A program made the translations under genes and the position numbers. Below the pieces are notes generated by a model, which was not told the origin of the DNA, made no database searches, and saw only the letters and a list, made by a program, of their open reading frames with translations. A DNA stretch of 64,000 nt from Chloroflexi bacterium AL-N1 (lineage in GTDB: Bacteria > Chloroflexota > Chloroflexia > Chloroflexales > Roseiflexaceae), in assembly GCA_013122435.1 (NCBI GenBank), contig WYDT01000007.1, positions 248,001 to 312,000 of the forward strand, in the 5' to 3' direction. Within the stretch, counting starts at the first letter, position 1. Each line of letters opens with the position of its first letter. This document shows, piece by piece, positions 9,490 through 19,132 of this stretch.

Positions 9490-12453
9490 TTATGTTTCTG
9501 ATAAAGCTATGTCAAATTGCGGAAGGATGACATCAATAATGGTAGATAACTCTGCTGTATACCGAAAATCTTGCATTAGGGTTTGTCCCTCTTGCCATGC
9601 TGTTGCAAAGTAAGGTCCGAGGGTGGTTTCAATAGCTGTTCTGGTTGAGTCAAACCATTGGTGCTCACTAAGGTTCCAGGGTACATGGATGGTTTCACGA
9701 ATGACATGGGCCATACTAAAGAGTTGTGCTGCCTGTTTAAAATATGTTTGTTTATGCTTAATAAATGCGACGACTTCAAGATACCGTGCCATGCCCTGTG
9801 TATAATTCAGCTGATTGACAAATTGAAGTCCTTCTTGAACATGGTGTAGGGCTATGCTATACTGGTCTCTGTATGCCGCAGCGATACTAAGATCGGCGAG
9901 AATCGAAGCAATGCCCCAGGTTTGTCCAAGAGAACGCCATATAGCAAGCGCTTGTCTAAACAGAGTGATAGCTTGATCGTAGTCATATCGACCCATATAG
10001 GCCAATCCTAGATTATTGAGACCTCCTGCAATCTCTTCTGCGCGATCCAAATCTCGTAAAATATGCAAGCTTTCCTGAAGGAGTGGTATCGCCGTGTCAG
10101 AATGACCCTGATACGTTGCTGAAAGGCCAAGATTGTTTAATGTTGATGCAATACCAGCTTGATATTGTAACCTTCGTCGTAATATAAGTGCTTCAGAATA
10201 ACATGCGTCTGCATAACTATAGTTTGTTTGCGCGAGTGCGAGATTTCCCAGTATATTTAAGGCTCTGGCTCGTCGCTCATCAGTAAGATGAGCATGCTCC
10301 AAAAATCGCTCCATCCAACCAATTGCCTCACAAAAGTAGCCACGTAGATACCAGAAATAATGGAGATGAATACAGAGATCCAGTCCACGCGCATGATCAT
10401 CACAGATTACTGTCCATTCGAGCACAGCACGTAGATTGTCAATTTCCGCATCATACATGGTAAGCCAGGATTGTTGATGGGCACCACGAAGATATGTTTC
10501 TCCTTGTTCTGTTAAGCTGAAAAAATAGGTAATGTAGTTGTTTCGCACAGCGGTTAATTCACCATTAGTGGATAAATGATGCAAGGCATACTCACGAATA
10601 GTACTGAGCATGCGAAAACGTGGTATTTGAGAAGGCTTCTCTTGTCTTTGAATAAGACTCTTTTGTTCGAGCGTGTTGAGCACTTTGTGTGTGGTACTTT
10701 CTTCTGCATATACTTCCAGTATTTCCTGAGCGGAACTAAGGGTCCAACCACCAACACATATGGCCAACTGCCGAAAAATTGTTTTTTCAAGGGATGATAG
10801 CGTCGTATAGCTTGTTTCAATAGCTTTGTGGATAGATTGATGCCGTGCGGGCAGGTCACGCAAAAGGGGTATTGGGAGTGATTGATGTTGTTTTAGGCGA
10901 GAGAGAATGGTATTAAGTGACAAATAGGTGGTGTGTGTTGCAATAAGCTCAATAGCTAATGGAAGTCCATCTAATTGATAACAGATCTGATTGATGAGAT
11001 TTACGTTTGAGTCGGTGAGATGAAAATGAGGCTGGCAGGATTGAATGCGTTGAAGCAGGAGTTGTACAGCGCTAGATTGAGTAATAGCTGTAACATCATA
11101 TATATGTGGTGATGGCGAGAGTTCCAATGGATGTAAGGTATGCTGATGTTCACCAGCTATGTTCAATGCCTCACGGCTTGTTACAAGCAACTTCACATTT
11201 GGGCAACTTTCCATTAAACTGGTGAGCCCCAATTTTGCCGGTAGTACCTGCTCAAAGTTATCCAGAATCAAAAGAAGTCGTTGATCTCCAATGTGTGTCT
11301 GTAACTGTCCTAAAGGTGGGTGTTGGCCATTGAGCGATATGTTTAATGTATGTGCAATAGTACTTGGAACAATATCAGGATGGGTAATGGCTGAAAGATC
11401 AACAAAGACGCAAGACATAGTTGCAATGCGCTGATGTGTATTTGCAATAGCCAAAACTATCCGTGTTTTTCCGACCCCTGGTGGCCCCACCACAGTAATA
11501 ATACGCACCTGCGGGTTGTTTAGAAGTGTATGAATAGTATTGCAGTCAGCCTCTCTTCCAACAAGCGCTGTTGAGGGCTGAGGAATGAAAGGTGGGTGTT
11601 CCGGCGTATGAGTATCTTGATGTGGCATGATGGTGTGCGTTGGTGGCTCAGACTTCCTTTGTTGGATCGTATCTCGCTGTGCTGCCTGTTTTAGTTGTTG
11701 TTTTAGCGCTGTACGATCGTTGATTTGTAGGTCAATCTCAGCATAACGTTGACGTGCTACATCAGAATGAGGGGAGAGTGTTATCCATTTTTTGGCTGTT
11801 TGTATAGCGTCGTGTAATCCATAATACTCTAACTGGATCAGGCTTAACCAATCTAAGATAGTATCTATCTGATGATGCCACTGTTGTCGTTGTTGTGTAA
11901 TCCATACATCAAATTCTGGAGCATCAGATAGCGAAAAGTGGCTGAGAAAGTGCTCTTGATAAACATCCACAGCGTTATGTAATAATGGCACAAGTTTTGT
12001 ATGCACATCTGCCGAGACAATCATATACCTATGATTTTGCCAGTGTGTCAATGGTTCTATAAGAGTGCGGAGCATATTCCGGGCATCCTTAATATGCCTG
12101 AGGTCTACCTGCACGGGAACGGTTGGTGACAATGCAATGGTCAGACGATTGGTTGAAAGGCACGAGTGTTCCTTTGTTTTGTCAGGTCGGTCCAGTGTTT
12201 TGCGAAGAGACATTAAGGTTTGTCGGAGAACGGTTCTTGATTGGTTTGGTGGGCTATCTGGCCAAAGGAGCATAGCAAGTGAGTCTCGATCATGTATACC
12301 TGATTCAATCGCTAGATACACTAATAATGCGGCGCTTTTACGTGTTGGGAATGAGCATAATTGCCCATCCCGATATATGTGAAGAGCCCCTAGCGTGGTG
12401 ATCGTTAACGCCGAGGGTGAAGATTTGTGTAGTTCTGATATTCGATGATTCAT
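9490..12453 (-). CDS. BTAD/NB-ARC/TPR transcriptional regulator (AfsR/SARP-like)
   Basis: Large signal-responsive activator of 987 residues. The N-terminus has an OmpR-like winged-helix region (ITTLGALHIYRDG ... SAALLVYLAIE) followed by the bacterial transcriptional activator domain (to about 265). Next is an STAND-type NTPase with Walker A VVGPPGVGKTR and Walker B LLLILDNFEQV. The C-terminal third is TPR repeats (LNNLGLSATYQG, LNNLGLAYMGRYDYDQA). Such proteins often control secondary-metabolite clusters. Its position at the left edge of the first RiPP locus makes it a candidate regulator of that locus. It is divergent from the broken luxR-like gene. Confidence 0.9.
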   Translation of the reverse strand: MNHRISELHKSSPSALTITTLGALHIYRDGQLCSFPTRKSAALLVYLAIESGIHDRDSLAMLLWPDSPPNQSRTVLRQTLMSLRKTLDRPDKTKEHSCLSTNRLTIALSPTVPVQVDLRHIKDARNMLRTLIEPLTHWQNHRYMIVSADVHTKLVPLLHNAVDVYQEHFLSHFSLSDAPEFDVWITQQRQQWHHQIDTILDWLSLIQLEYYGLHDAIQTAKKWITLSPHSDVARQRYAEIDLQINDRTALKQQLKQAAQRDTIQQRKSEPPTHTIMPHQDTHTPEHPPFIPQPSTALVGREADCNTIHTLLNNPQVRIITVVGPPGVGKTRIVLAIANTHQRIATMSCVFVDLSAITHPDIVPSTIAHTLNISLNGQHPPLGQLQTHIGDQRLLLILDNFEQVLPAKLGLTSLMESCPNVKLLVTSREALNIAGEHQHTLHPLELSPSPHIYDVTAITQSSAVQLLLQRIQSCQPHFHLTDSNVNLINQICYQLDGLPLAIELIATHTTYLSLNTILSRLKQHQSLPIPLLRDLPARHQSIHKAIETSYTTLSSLEKTIFRQLAICVGGWTLSSAQEILEVYAEESTTHKVLNTLEQKSLIQRQEKPSQIPRFRMLSTIREYALHHLSTNGELTAVRNNYITYFFSLTEQGETYLRGAHQQSWLTMYDAEIDNLRAVLEWTVICDDHARGLDLCIHLHYFWYLRGYFCEAIGWMERFLEHAHLTDERRARALNILGNLALAQTNYSYADACYSEALILRRRLQYQAGIASTLNNLGLSATYQGHSDTAIPLLQESLHILRDLDRAEEIAGGLNNLGLAYMGRYDYDQAITLFRQALAIWRSLGQTWGIASILADLSIAAAYRDQYSIALHHVQEGLQFVNQLNYTQGMARYLEVVAFIKHKQTYFKQAAQLFSMAHVIRETIHVPWNLSEHQWFDSTRTAIETTLGPYFATAWQEGQTLMQDFRYTAELSTIIDVILPQFDIALSET

Positions 12454-12811
12454 ACAAGTGATTAGAAATATATTTCATTTTACGCATAAAGGAAAGTTAC
12501 GATAATCATTTAAAGAGAATGCATGACACCTTATTATACCACTTTTTAATTTTATTGCGCTAATCGTATCATCAGCCAACTTATGAGAATTACACATACT
12601 CCCAAGAACCATCTGATTGTTTATTACTATTCTCATCTCCTCCTCATGTTCAAACTGATATTTTTCACGATGATGTTACGATATCTTTCTAGAATATTTC
12701 TATAATATAGTTGAATTGTAGTATATATGTAGATATGAGAGAAGTACTTCAGGAGATTTGGCAAACACTGATTCGTTCACACTACAAAGACAAATCTGCA
12801 TCGGTTTATAG
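12454..12811. other. AT-rich divergent intergenic region
   Basis: Spacer between the BTAD regulator and the luxR-like gene, presumably holding promoters for both. I see no clear operator or hairpin. Confidence 0.4.
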
Positions 12812-13503
12812 ATGAGAGTCGTTATGAGCACAAATATATATGACTGGAAAGTAGAACGAAACGCCCATACATTGCAAGGCTCTTTATCATTTCAATGCGG
12901 TATTCCCAACTTAGCAGACCAGATAGTGCATGATATTGGTAGGACCAGACTTCATAATGTCACTGAGGTCGCTTTGAATATTATCGTAGATGCACCCTCT
13001 GGATTCGCTATGACCCTGCTCGAAAGTTATACATCATCTTCTTTAGAAACCACCATCATACTCACATGGAGTCGATGTCCTGAGTACTGGGAAGATTTGT
13101 GGGATCATCGACCATTAGGGTTAATTGTGGCTGAGTATCACTTACTCTCTACTTGTTTACACGCGGTGGCACACAAAAAGCGATTTCGCATCCCAACGAT
13201 GACCACCACCTCTCTCACTCCAACGGAGCGGCGCATTTTCCGCTTTCTTTCTCATGGATACACCAATAGTCAAATTGCAGATTTCTTTCTCATGGATACA
13301 CCAATAGTCAAATTGCAGAAGCACTGAGTATGCAATGTCAAACTATTAAAAACACGCTGACTACCATTTATAAAAAACTGGATTTGCATGATCGAAGCGA
13401 TGCATTACTTTACTACTGGAGTGTTGGGCCGTATCAATATCTCAGAGATATGTTGTGCACGACCTTCTCAACCACACCTGATGATGCACAGATAAAAGTT
13501 TGA
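12812..13503 (+). pseudogene. LuxR-type HTH regulator broken by a 38-bp tandem duplication
   Basis: The reading frame from 12812 (or the ATG at 12824) runs through a sensor-like N-terminal region into a LuxR helix-turn-helix (LTPTERRIFRFLSHGYTNSQIA). It then enters a second copy of 38 bases and shifts frame, stopping at 13325-13327. With one copy removed, the frame continues as QIAEALSMQCQTIKNTL and TTIYKKLDLHDRSDALLYYW, a complete LuxR HTH, and ends at 13501-13503. As it stands the product lacks the recognition helix. The N-terminal part does not match a sensor family I recognise. It lies just upstream of the first RiPP precursor and is probably a former local regulator, or one that can switch on and off. 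Confidence 0.85.
13244..13319. repeat. Perfect 38-bp tandem duplication
   Basis: Bases 13244-13281 and 13282-13319 are identical. The unit is not a multiple of three, so it causes the frameshift in the luxR-like HTH. Confidence 0.97.
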
Positions 13504-13586
13504 CCATAAAGATGTTATTCATTTTAAGATGCTCCCTTATTGGTAGGGATAGGATTTCTATCAAATAATATAGAAAGGAACCTGTT

Positions 13587-13895
13587 ATGAAATCCACACT
13601 ATTTGGTTTGCACGTTGTACGTTCACACACACACGAACTACCGGAAGGTGCTTATGATCCCCAGACACAATTATGGGTAGGTGCAGCCGAGGCGCAAGCG
13701 GGTTACAGAGTATGGTGTTGTACTTACAATGCCTCGTTCCAATACTGCAAAGACGCCACCAGGGCTTGTGAAAAAGATAGTTCTACAGGTTGCAAGGTGA
13801 TGAGAGATTGCCAGTACTATGAAGGTTTTGGTTACTGTTATGAGCATGAAGATATTACTGGTGGTCAGTGCAAATATCCTACATATAAAGTTTAA
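13587..13895 (+). CDS. Cys-rich RiPP precursor peptide P1
   Basis: A 102-residue peptide with no known domain, first gene of the maturation operon. The ATG at 13587 has an AAAGGAA site. The leader starts MKSTLFGLH and ends in the block GAYDPQTQLWVG, which is shared with four other peptides in this window. The core (from about residue 33) contains eight cysteines, several acidic residues, and Ser/Thr that could be ATP-grasp crosslink partners (CKDATRACEKDSSTGC). The leader has no cysteine. Assignment as a precursor rests on the shared leader block and on the ATP-grasp gene about 110 bases downstream. The final structure is unknown. Confidence 0.82.
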   Translation: MKSTLFGLHVVRSHTHELPEGAYDPQTQLWVGAAEAQAGYRVWCCTYNASFQYCKDATRACEKDSSTGCKVMRDCQYYEGFGYCYEHEDITGGQCKYPTYKV

Positions 13896-14006
13896 CAATA
13901 TATAAGAAGCCTTGGCAGCATAGATTTATATGTATAGTTGTGTGCTGTGCTGTCAAGCATCTCCTGTAAGTCTGTTAAATAGCTATGCTTCGTGAAGGAA
14001 TTCGTT

Positions 14007-14990
14007 ATGGGCAATGAGCGACAAATACTAATTGTAACGCGGGAATTCGATCCCCATGCCGATGAAATGCTTTTGGCCTTGCGGTATATGCGGCAGGATG
14101 CGGTTCGTTTAAACCTCGAAAGTATTCCAACCCATTCTTTGTTTGCACTTGACTATAATGGTACGGCATGGACCAACAAAATTATTGTCGATGGTCGTCC
14201 GATCAATGTCGAGCGAGTTGGTGCGGTGTGGTGGCGACGTCCAGGTATGTATCATCTGCCAGATGGTCTATCGCAGGTTGAAGCACAATTTGCCATTGCA
14301 GAGATTAATCAAGCCATACATGGGTTTTGGGGTAGTATGCATTGTTATTGGATGAGTCATCCCCATGCTATTACTACGGCACAGAGCAAGCCGGAACAAC
14401 TGTATCGTGCCTGTCATTTTGGTTTTACTATCTCACGTACCCTCGTTACCACTAACCCTTCGCAGGCACAGGCATTGTATGAATCGTGTGAGGGTCAGGT
14501 GGTCTTTCGGGTGATGTCCGATCCTGCGTTGGTAGTTATGGAGCACGATCCGGCGAGCCCCGAACACGTATCGCATGCAACTCCTTCAACACGTTTAGAA
14601 CAACACCATTTGGAAATGCTGGACTCCATTTGTATGGTGCCTTGTATGTTCCAGGAAGCCCCCCCGATTTCTAGTCGTTTGTATATTGTGTTTATTGAGG
14701 AATGTCTTTTTGCGGTTGAAGCACATGTTCAGCTTGTTGATGGGGTTGAGCAGGAAGTTGCTGTGGAACAAGTGACTCTTGATGATGCATTCGCGCAGCA
14801 GTGTATCGAGTATATACGCAGCTACAATCTGCGCTTTAGTGTCCTTACTTTCGTGCGCACCAAACAAAATCAGCTGCTCTTTACTGAGCATGATCCAACT
14901 GGGCAGTTTATGTGGATGCAACATGAGGTGCCAACATTACATCTTATCGAACTGATGGCACAAACGCTTATTGATCACGCAACGCGTTAA
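14007..14990 (+). CDS. ATP-grasp RiPP maturase (MvdC/MvdD-like), locus 1
   Basis: Predicted peptide ligase that joins acidic side chains of a precursor to hydroxyl or amino groups. Start chosen at the ATG at 14007, which follows AAGGA at 13994-13998; the GTG at 13992 is too far upstream. The 327-residue product has the family N-terminus (ILIVTREFDPHADEM), the VWWRRPG motif, the SKPEQLYRACHFGF segment and the RTLVTTNPSQA segment. The C-terminal metal site is altered compared with locus 2: VLTF replaces AMDF (the Asp is lost) and TEHDPTGQF replaces IENNPNGQW. The enzyme may therefore be impaired or have a different metal site. It lies between P1 and the exporter. Confidence 0.85.
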   Translation: MGNERQILIVTREFDPHADEMLLALRYMRQDAVRLNLESIPTHSLFALDYNGTAWTNKIIVDGRPINVERVGAVWWRRPGMYHLPDGLSQVEAQFAIAEINQAIHGFWGSMHCYWMSHPHAITTAQSKPEQLYRACHFGFTISRTLVTTNPSQAQALYESCEGQVVFRVMSDPALVVMEHDPASPEHVSHATPSTRLEQHHLEMLDSICMVPCMFQEAPPISSRLYIVFIEECLFAVEAHVQLVDGVEQEVAVEQVTLDDAFAQQCIEYIRSYNLRFSVLTFVRTKQNQLLFTEHDPTGQFMWMQHEVPTLHLIELMAQTLIDHATR

Positions 14991-15011
14991 ACACTAACAG
15001 GAAGTGCTGTT

Positions 15012-16907
15012 GTGCAGGATACTTCGATAAAATTAGAGAAGACATTTCACTATTTGGCTACGGTCAAACCGCTCGTACGATTGTTATGGAAGGCAGGGCC
15101 ATGGTTTACGTTGCTTATTGCGCTTCTGTCAATCGTTCAGGGTCTTTTGCCGATGGGGACCCTTTATCTGACCGCTTTACTTATTGATGCCATTACTCAA
15201 CTTGTGGGTGCTCCCGAGGCAATTGGTAGTATTCCTCCCTATATTTTGGCTTTACTGTTTGGCTTGGCAGCGATGGGTGTGTTGCAACAGGTTTTAGGGT
15301 ATATTCAGCAGGTGGTCCAAGGATTACATCAGACCAGATTGGCTAACTACATCCAAACGCTTGTACTTGAGAAATCATCTTCATTGGATCTGGCCTTTTT
15401 TGAAAATCCGGTCTTCTTCAATCAGTTTCAGAATGCCATTCGTGAGGCATCGTATCGGCCAGTAAGCATGATTATGCAGTTTGCCCAGATGCTTTCATCA
15501 ATGACACAGATCAGTGCATTCGTCACGGTTCTGTTTCTCTGGCAAGCCTGGATCATTCCGATCTTGCTGGTCACATCGTTGCTGTCGTTCCGTGTCTCGC
15601 TTCATTTTGGTGGAGCGCGTTATTTCATGGAAACGGAACAGGCAGTTCTGCGTCGACGTTCAATGTATCTCACGTCTATTCTGAGCGACACCGCGTATGC
15701 GAAAGAGGTGCGTTTGTTTGGTCTGCGTGAGTTCCTACTGGACCGCTTTCGTACCGTATTAGAGTGTGTTTTTCGGGAAGAGCGTAAACTCACGATGGGA
15801 CACATCCGACATTCTGGTTCCGTTGAATTGATCCTCGCCCTAATCCAGCCATTATTACTTGGTTTTGCCGCAATACAGGTCTTACGTGGGTTTATCTCGA
15901 TTGGTCAGTTCACCTTTTATACACAATCGATTGCTCAGTTTGGTGGGGCAATAACCAGGTTGCTTTTGGGGCTGGCCCAACTGCATGAAAACAATTTGTT
16001 TCTGACGAATCTCTTTCGGTTTCTTGAGCTTGAACCTGAAGTAGAGGCCCCCCGTGCTCAGTCGATCGAATATGCCACCAACATTTCTTTGCTACCACAT
16101 ATTACGTTTCAGAATGTCTCTTTTGTATATCCAGGGACCATCAAACCGATTCTGGAAAACGTCAGTTTTGAGATCGCTCCAGGCGAGTCAGTCGCATTAG
16201 TTGGAGAAAATGGTGCGGGGAAAACCACGCTGGTCAAATTGCTGGCAGGATTGTATCGCCCAACCAGCGGTCAGATACTCTTTGATGGTATTGATATTGA
16301 TCATTTGGATCGCAAAGTACTACGTAATTATCTAAGTGTTATGTTCCAGGATTTTATTACGTATGCCTTCTCAGCCCATGACAACATTGCACTTGGCCAG
16401 ATTGATGCGATTGAAGATCGTGATCGTATTCAAGAAGCTGCCAGGATGAGTGGCTTCCATAAAGTGGTTGAGCAATTGCCTGAGCAATATGATACTGTGA
16501 TTGCGCGGTTCCTCGATACTGGTACCGAACTGTCTGGTGGTCAGCGGCAACTGGTATCGCTTGCACGGGCACTACTGCGTCGTTCCGCGATTCTTATTCT
16601 CGACGAGCCTTCATCGGCACTGGATGTCTATAAAGAAAAAGAGTTTTTTGAGCGATTGCTCGATGATCATTCATATCAGCAAACGGTCATTTTTATTTCA
16701 CATCGCTTTTCAACCGTTCGACGCGCTGATCGCATTTTGGTCTTAGAGCAGCACACGCTGCTTGAAGAGGGTACACACGACGAGTTGATGCAGCGTGAAG
16801 GTCGTTATGCCGAAATGTTTACAACCCAGCTCGAGATGTATGGTCAGTCGTCAGCACATAGGAGTGAAATCAATGTGCTTCAATCATCGGCACTGCAACA
16901 CACCTAG
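15012..16907 (+). CDS. ABC exporter, fused permease and ATPase, locus 1
   Basis: A 631-residue half-transporter predicted to export the matured peptide as a homodimer. The N-terminal 330 residues hold about six membrane segments. The ATPase domain has Walker A GENGAGKTT (about residues 398-406), signature LSGGQRQLV, Walker B ILILDEPS and the switch histidine in FISHRFST. There is no N-terminal C39 peptidase domain, so leader removal must be done by another protein. The GTG start at 15012 follows AGGAAGTG. The next gene begins 14 bases downstream. Confidence 0.9.
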   Translation: MQDTSIKLEKTFHYLATVKPLVRLLWKAGPWFTLLIALLSIVQGLLPMGTLYLTALLIDAITQLVGAPEAIGSIPPYILALLFGLAAMGVLQQVLGYIQQVVQGLHQTRLANYIQTLVLEKSSSLDLAFFENPVFFNQFQNAIREASYRPVSMIMQFAQMLSSMTQISAFVTVLFLWQAWIIPILLVTSLLSFRVSLHFGGARYFMETEQAVLRRRSMYLTSILSDTAYAKEVRLFGLREFLLDRFRTVLECVFREERKLTMGHIRHSGSVELILALIQPLLLGFAAIQVLRGFISIGQFTFYTQSIAQFGGAITRLLLGLAQLHENNLFLTNLFRFLELEPEVEAPRAQSIEYATNISLLPHITFQNVSFVYPGTIKPILENVSFEIAPGESVALVGENGAGKTTLVKLLAGLYRPTSGQILFDGIDIDHLDRKVLRNYLSVMFQDFITYAFSAHDNIALGQIDAIEDRDRIQEAARMSGFHKVVEQLPEQYDTVIARFLDTGTELSGGQRQLVSLARALLRRSAILILDEPSSALDVYKEKEFFERLLDDHSYQQTVIFISHRFSTVRRADRILVLEQHTLLEEGTHDELMQREGRYAEMFTTQLEMYGQSSAHRSEINVLQSSALQHT

Positions 16908-16921
16908 AAGCGGAGTATACT

Positions 16922-17587
16922 GTGTGGCTTGGCAATTACCATAACGATGCGGTTCCGCAACGCTTCATCATCATACGAGATATTGTTACGGCATGTATCA
17001 TATTGGGCGCTGCCGTGATCATTGTGTGGTATGCCATTATGCAGCAAAGTGGCACCATATCTGTTGATTCAACGATTGAGACCGGGGTTCAGGAGACACC
17101 CCTCCAACACGGAGTCGGTGAATCCCGACAACTCAGGGCTGTAGTGTATGTGGCGTATCCATGTGCGGCCTGCCAAGAACTTCTTTCTGCATTAATGGTA
17201 GGCGTTGAAGAGGCGTCTGAAACAGTACCACCTAATCAACGTAGCTATCGTCCCGTACATCTCGCTACACATGCAAGTAAACAGGCTGCCTATGCGTTGC
17301 ATTGTGCACAGGAACAAGCCATGTTTGAGGCGTATTATGTAGCATTACCAGAACCATCTAATGTAGCACATACCTCAGTATGGCAAGATACTGCACAACA
17401 AGCAGGTCTTGATCAGACCGCATTTGTAGCATGTTTGGAGAGCAAGCAAACAGCAGCGCAGGTGGCGGTGTACACTGACATTATGCACAGCCAAGGCGTT
17501 ACAACACCTCCAGTTGTTGAACTCACATCTTTGCTTACCGATGCGATTGATCCAACCGAAATTATGCAGTTTACACAACGGAAGTAG
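16922..17587 (+). CDS. Membrane-anchored DsbA-like thiol oxidoreductase
   Basis: A 221-residue protein with one membrane anchor (about 19-40) and an extracytoplasmic thioredoxin-like domain. The redox motif is C81-A-A-C84 (VAYPCAACQ). An insert of DsbA-like helices follows, and the cis-proline loop is near VTTPPVVEL. It probably oxidises or isomerises disulfides in exported proteins. Its place in the RiPP operon suggests that the Cys-rich cores are its substrates; that is inference. The start is GTG at 16922. The second RiPP locus has no counterpart. Two further cysteines in the helical insert may be structural. Confidence 0.75.
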   Translation: MWLGNYHNDAVPQRFIIIRDIVTACIILGAAVIIVWYAIMQQSGTISVDSTIETGVQETPLQHGVGESRQLRAVVYVAYPCAACQELLSALMVGVEEASETVPPNQRSYRPVHLATHASKQAAYALHCAQEQAMFEAYYVALPEPSNVAHTSVWQDTAQQAGLDQTAFVACLESKQTAAQVAVYTDIMHSQGVTTPPVVELTSLLTDAIDPTEIMQFTQRK

Positions 17588-17593
17588 GTAAAC

Positions 17594-18574
17594 ATGGAAT
17601 ATACTCAGCTTTTATCTGATTTGTCTGCGCTGGAGGAAGTGCGTGGTCATCGTGTAGTACTTTACTTCGTGGAGAAATCATTTGCTCAGGAAGATGTCAC
17701 CACATTGTATCGCTGTCTGCGGCGCATAGGTCCTATCGATACGATGGACTTGGTAGTACATAGCCCTGGCGGGTCAATCAATATTGCACGAAAAGCAGGC
17801 GTATTGCTGCGATCCTATGTAAGGCAGCTGCATGTGTTAATCCCTTATCATGCTCGTTCGGCTGGGGCGCTGCTCAGTCTGGCTGGTGATACCATTGTCA
17901 TGCCGCCAGTTGCCGAACTTGGTCCGATTGACCCGCACATTACCTCATCTGGGCCACTCCCACCAAACAGTCCATCAATGATTTCAGCAGAGGATGTCCG
18001 TGCTTTTCGTGCAATGGCCGAGGAGTGGTTTGATCTTAAAGATGAAGAATATCGGATGGAAATGTTCAATATTCTCAATCATCGTATTTTCCCCACCACA
18101 CTCAGTTCTTTTTATCGTTCTGATCAACAGATGCGTCGGTTTGCTAATGAACTGCTCCAGTTCCATATGACAAATGCTGAGCAACGCAAAGGTATTGCAG
18201 ATCAGATGGTAGGGGGATTTGGCAGCCATGATTACTCGATTTTGCGAGATGAGGCTCGTTCAATTGGGCTACCTGTCAGCGATGCAACAAGTGCTGAAGA
18301 ACATGTACTTGAGCGCGTTTTCGATACGTGTGTTTCGTGCACGGAACAATCATCTATTGACCCTGCCAATGAGCAACAATACGTGCGAACATCCGGGATC
18401 ATTGCGAGTAGAGACTTTGTGGCGCAGTATATCTTCCCATCCTTCGATACTCATACAACTTCCGAAAAATCCATCAACATAACACCAGATACCACTGTTC
18501 CGTCACCCGTTCAATTGACACAGACATATGCTAAACCTGAATGGAGAATCCAGTTTGATCGGAAAGGAGCCTAG
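17594..18574 (+). CDS. ClpP-class serine protease, SDH proteinase (SDH_sah) family, locus 1
   Basis: A 326-residue protein of the crotonase/ClpP fold, serine dehydrogenase proteinase family. Visible motifs are VVHSPGGSIN (oxyanion loop, G59-G60), HARSAGALLSLAGD with candidate nucleophile S89, and ELGPIDPHI, which is characteristic of this family. No signal peptide or membrane segment is clear, so it is likely cytosolic. It sits 6 bases after the DsbA-like gene and 2 bases before the mauE-like gene, and a paralogue occupies the same place in the second locus. I infer a role as leader peptidase, since the exporter lacks a C39 domain. Confidence 0.82.
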   Translation: MEYTQLLSDLSALEEVRGHRVVLYFVEKSFAQEDVTTLYRCLRRIGPIDTMDLVVHSPGGSINIARKAGVLLRSYVRQLHVLIPYHARSAGALLSLAGDTIVMPPVAELGPIDPHITSSGPLPPNSPSMISAEDVRAFRAMAEEWFDLKDEEYRMEMFNILNHRIFPTTLSSFYRSDQQMRRFANELLQFHMTNAEQRKGIADQMVGGFGSHDYSILRDEARSIGLPVSDATSAEEHVLERVFDTCVSCTEQSSIDPANEQQYVRTSGIIASRDFVAQYIFPSFDTHTTSEKSINITPDTTVPSPVQLTQTYAKPEWRIQFDRKGA

Positions 18575-18576
18575 TT

Positions 18577-19092
18577 ATGGATGCCTATATGCTTGTATTT
18601 TGTCAGATCGTGGTCGGTTGTGTGTTTGCATTTTCAGCGGTGGGAAAAGTGCGTGATATGCGTGCATTTGAAGAGTCGATCCAGGGGTTCCAACTTGTTC
18701 CCAAGGTAACAGTAAAACCTGCGGCAATACTGTTTGTTATCGTCGAAATTGTAGTAGTCATTTTGCTTATAGTAGGTGGTACAGCGCTCTTTTGGGGGTT
18801 TGTGCTTGCTTCGCTGTTGTTAGCTTTGTTCAGCGGTGCATTGTTCTCGGTGTTACAGCGTAAACTTGATGTTTCGTGTGGGTGTTTTGGTGCAAGTGAG
18901 CAACGGGTCTCATACTATGATATGGTACGAAATGGTGGTTTTATGGTATGTGCCATTGGTGGTGCGTGGTTTACGACGGTCACGACATTCCCTGGCTGGG
19001 ATGGATGGCTGCTAGCAGGTGGTGCCGTTAGCTTTGTACTGGTCTGGACGCATCTGCGAGATATCGTCGGAGTGTTGCAACTCGCATCCTAA
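18577..19092 (+). CDS. MauE/DoxX-like membrane protein, locus 1
   Basis: A 171-residue protein with four to five membrane segments and the family start FCQIVVGCVFAFSAVGKVRD. A cytoplasmic or periplasmic loop carries a CGCFG motif, the cysteine pair conserved in MauE-type proteins. MauE and MauD help form disulfides in methylamine dehydrogenase. Here it is followed by a TlpA-like protein, so the pair may carry redox equivalents across the membrane. AAAGGAG lies just before the ATG, inside the end of the protease gene. No methylamine dehydrogenase genes are present. Confidence 0.82.
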   Translation: MDAYMLVFCQIVVGCVFAFSAVGKVRDMRAFEESIQGFQLVPKVTVKPAAILFVIVEIVVVILLIVGGTALFWGFVLASLLLALFSGALFSVLQRKLDVSCGCFGASEQRVSYYDMVRNGGFMVCAIGGAWFTTVTTFPGWDGWLLAGGAVSFVLVWTHLRDIVGVLQLAS

Positions 19093-19132
19093 ATGATCCT
19101 GTCACAATCATATGAATGGAGCAATAGTGTCT

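Noticed and set aside
13244..13319. Tandem repeat as a CRISPR array
   Set aside because: There are only two adjacent copies with no spacer, and they lie inside a coding frame.
15012..16907. Exporter with built-in C39 leader peptidase
   Set aside because: The protein begins almost directly with membrane segments, with no Cys-His protease domain before them; the same holds for the locus 2 exporter.
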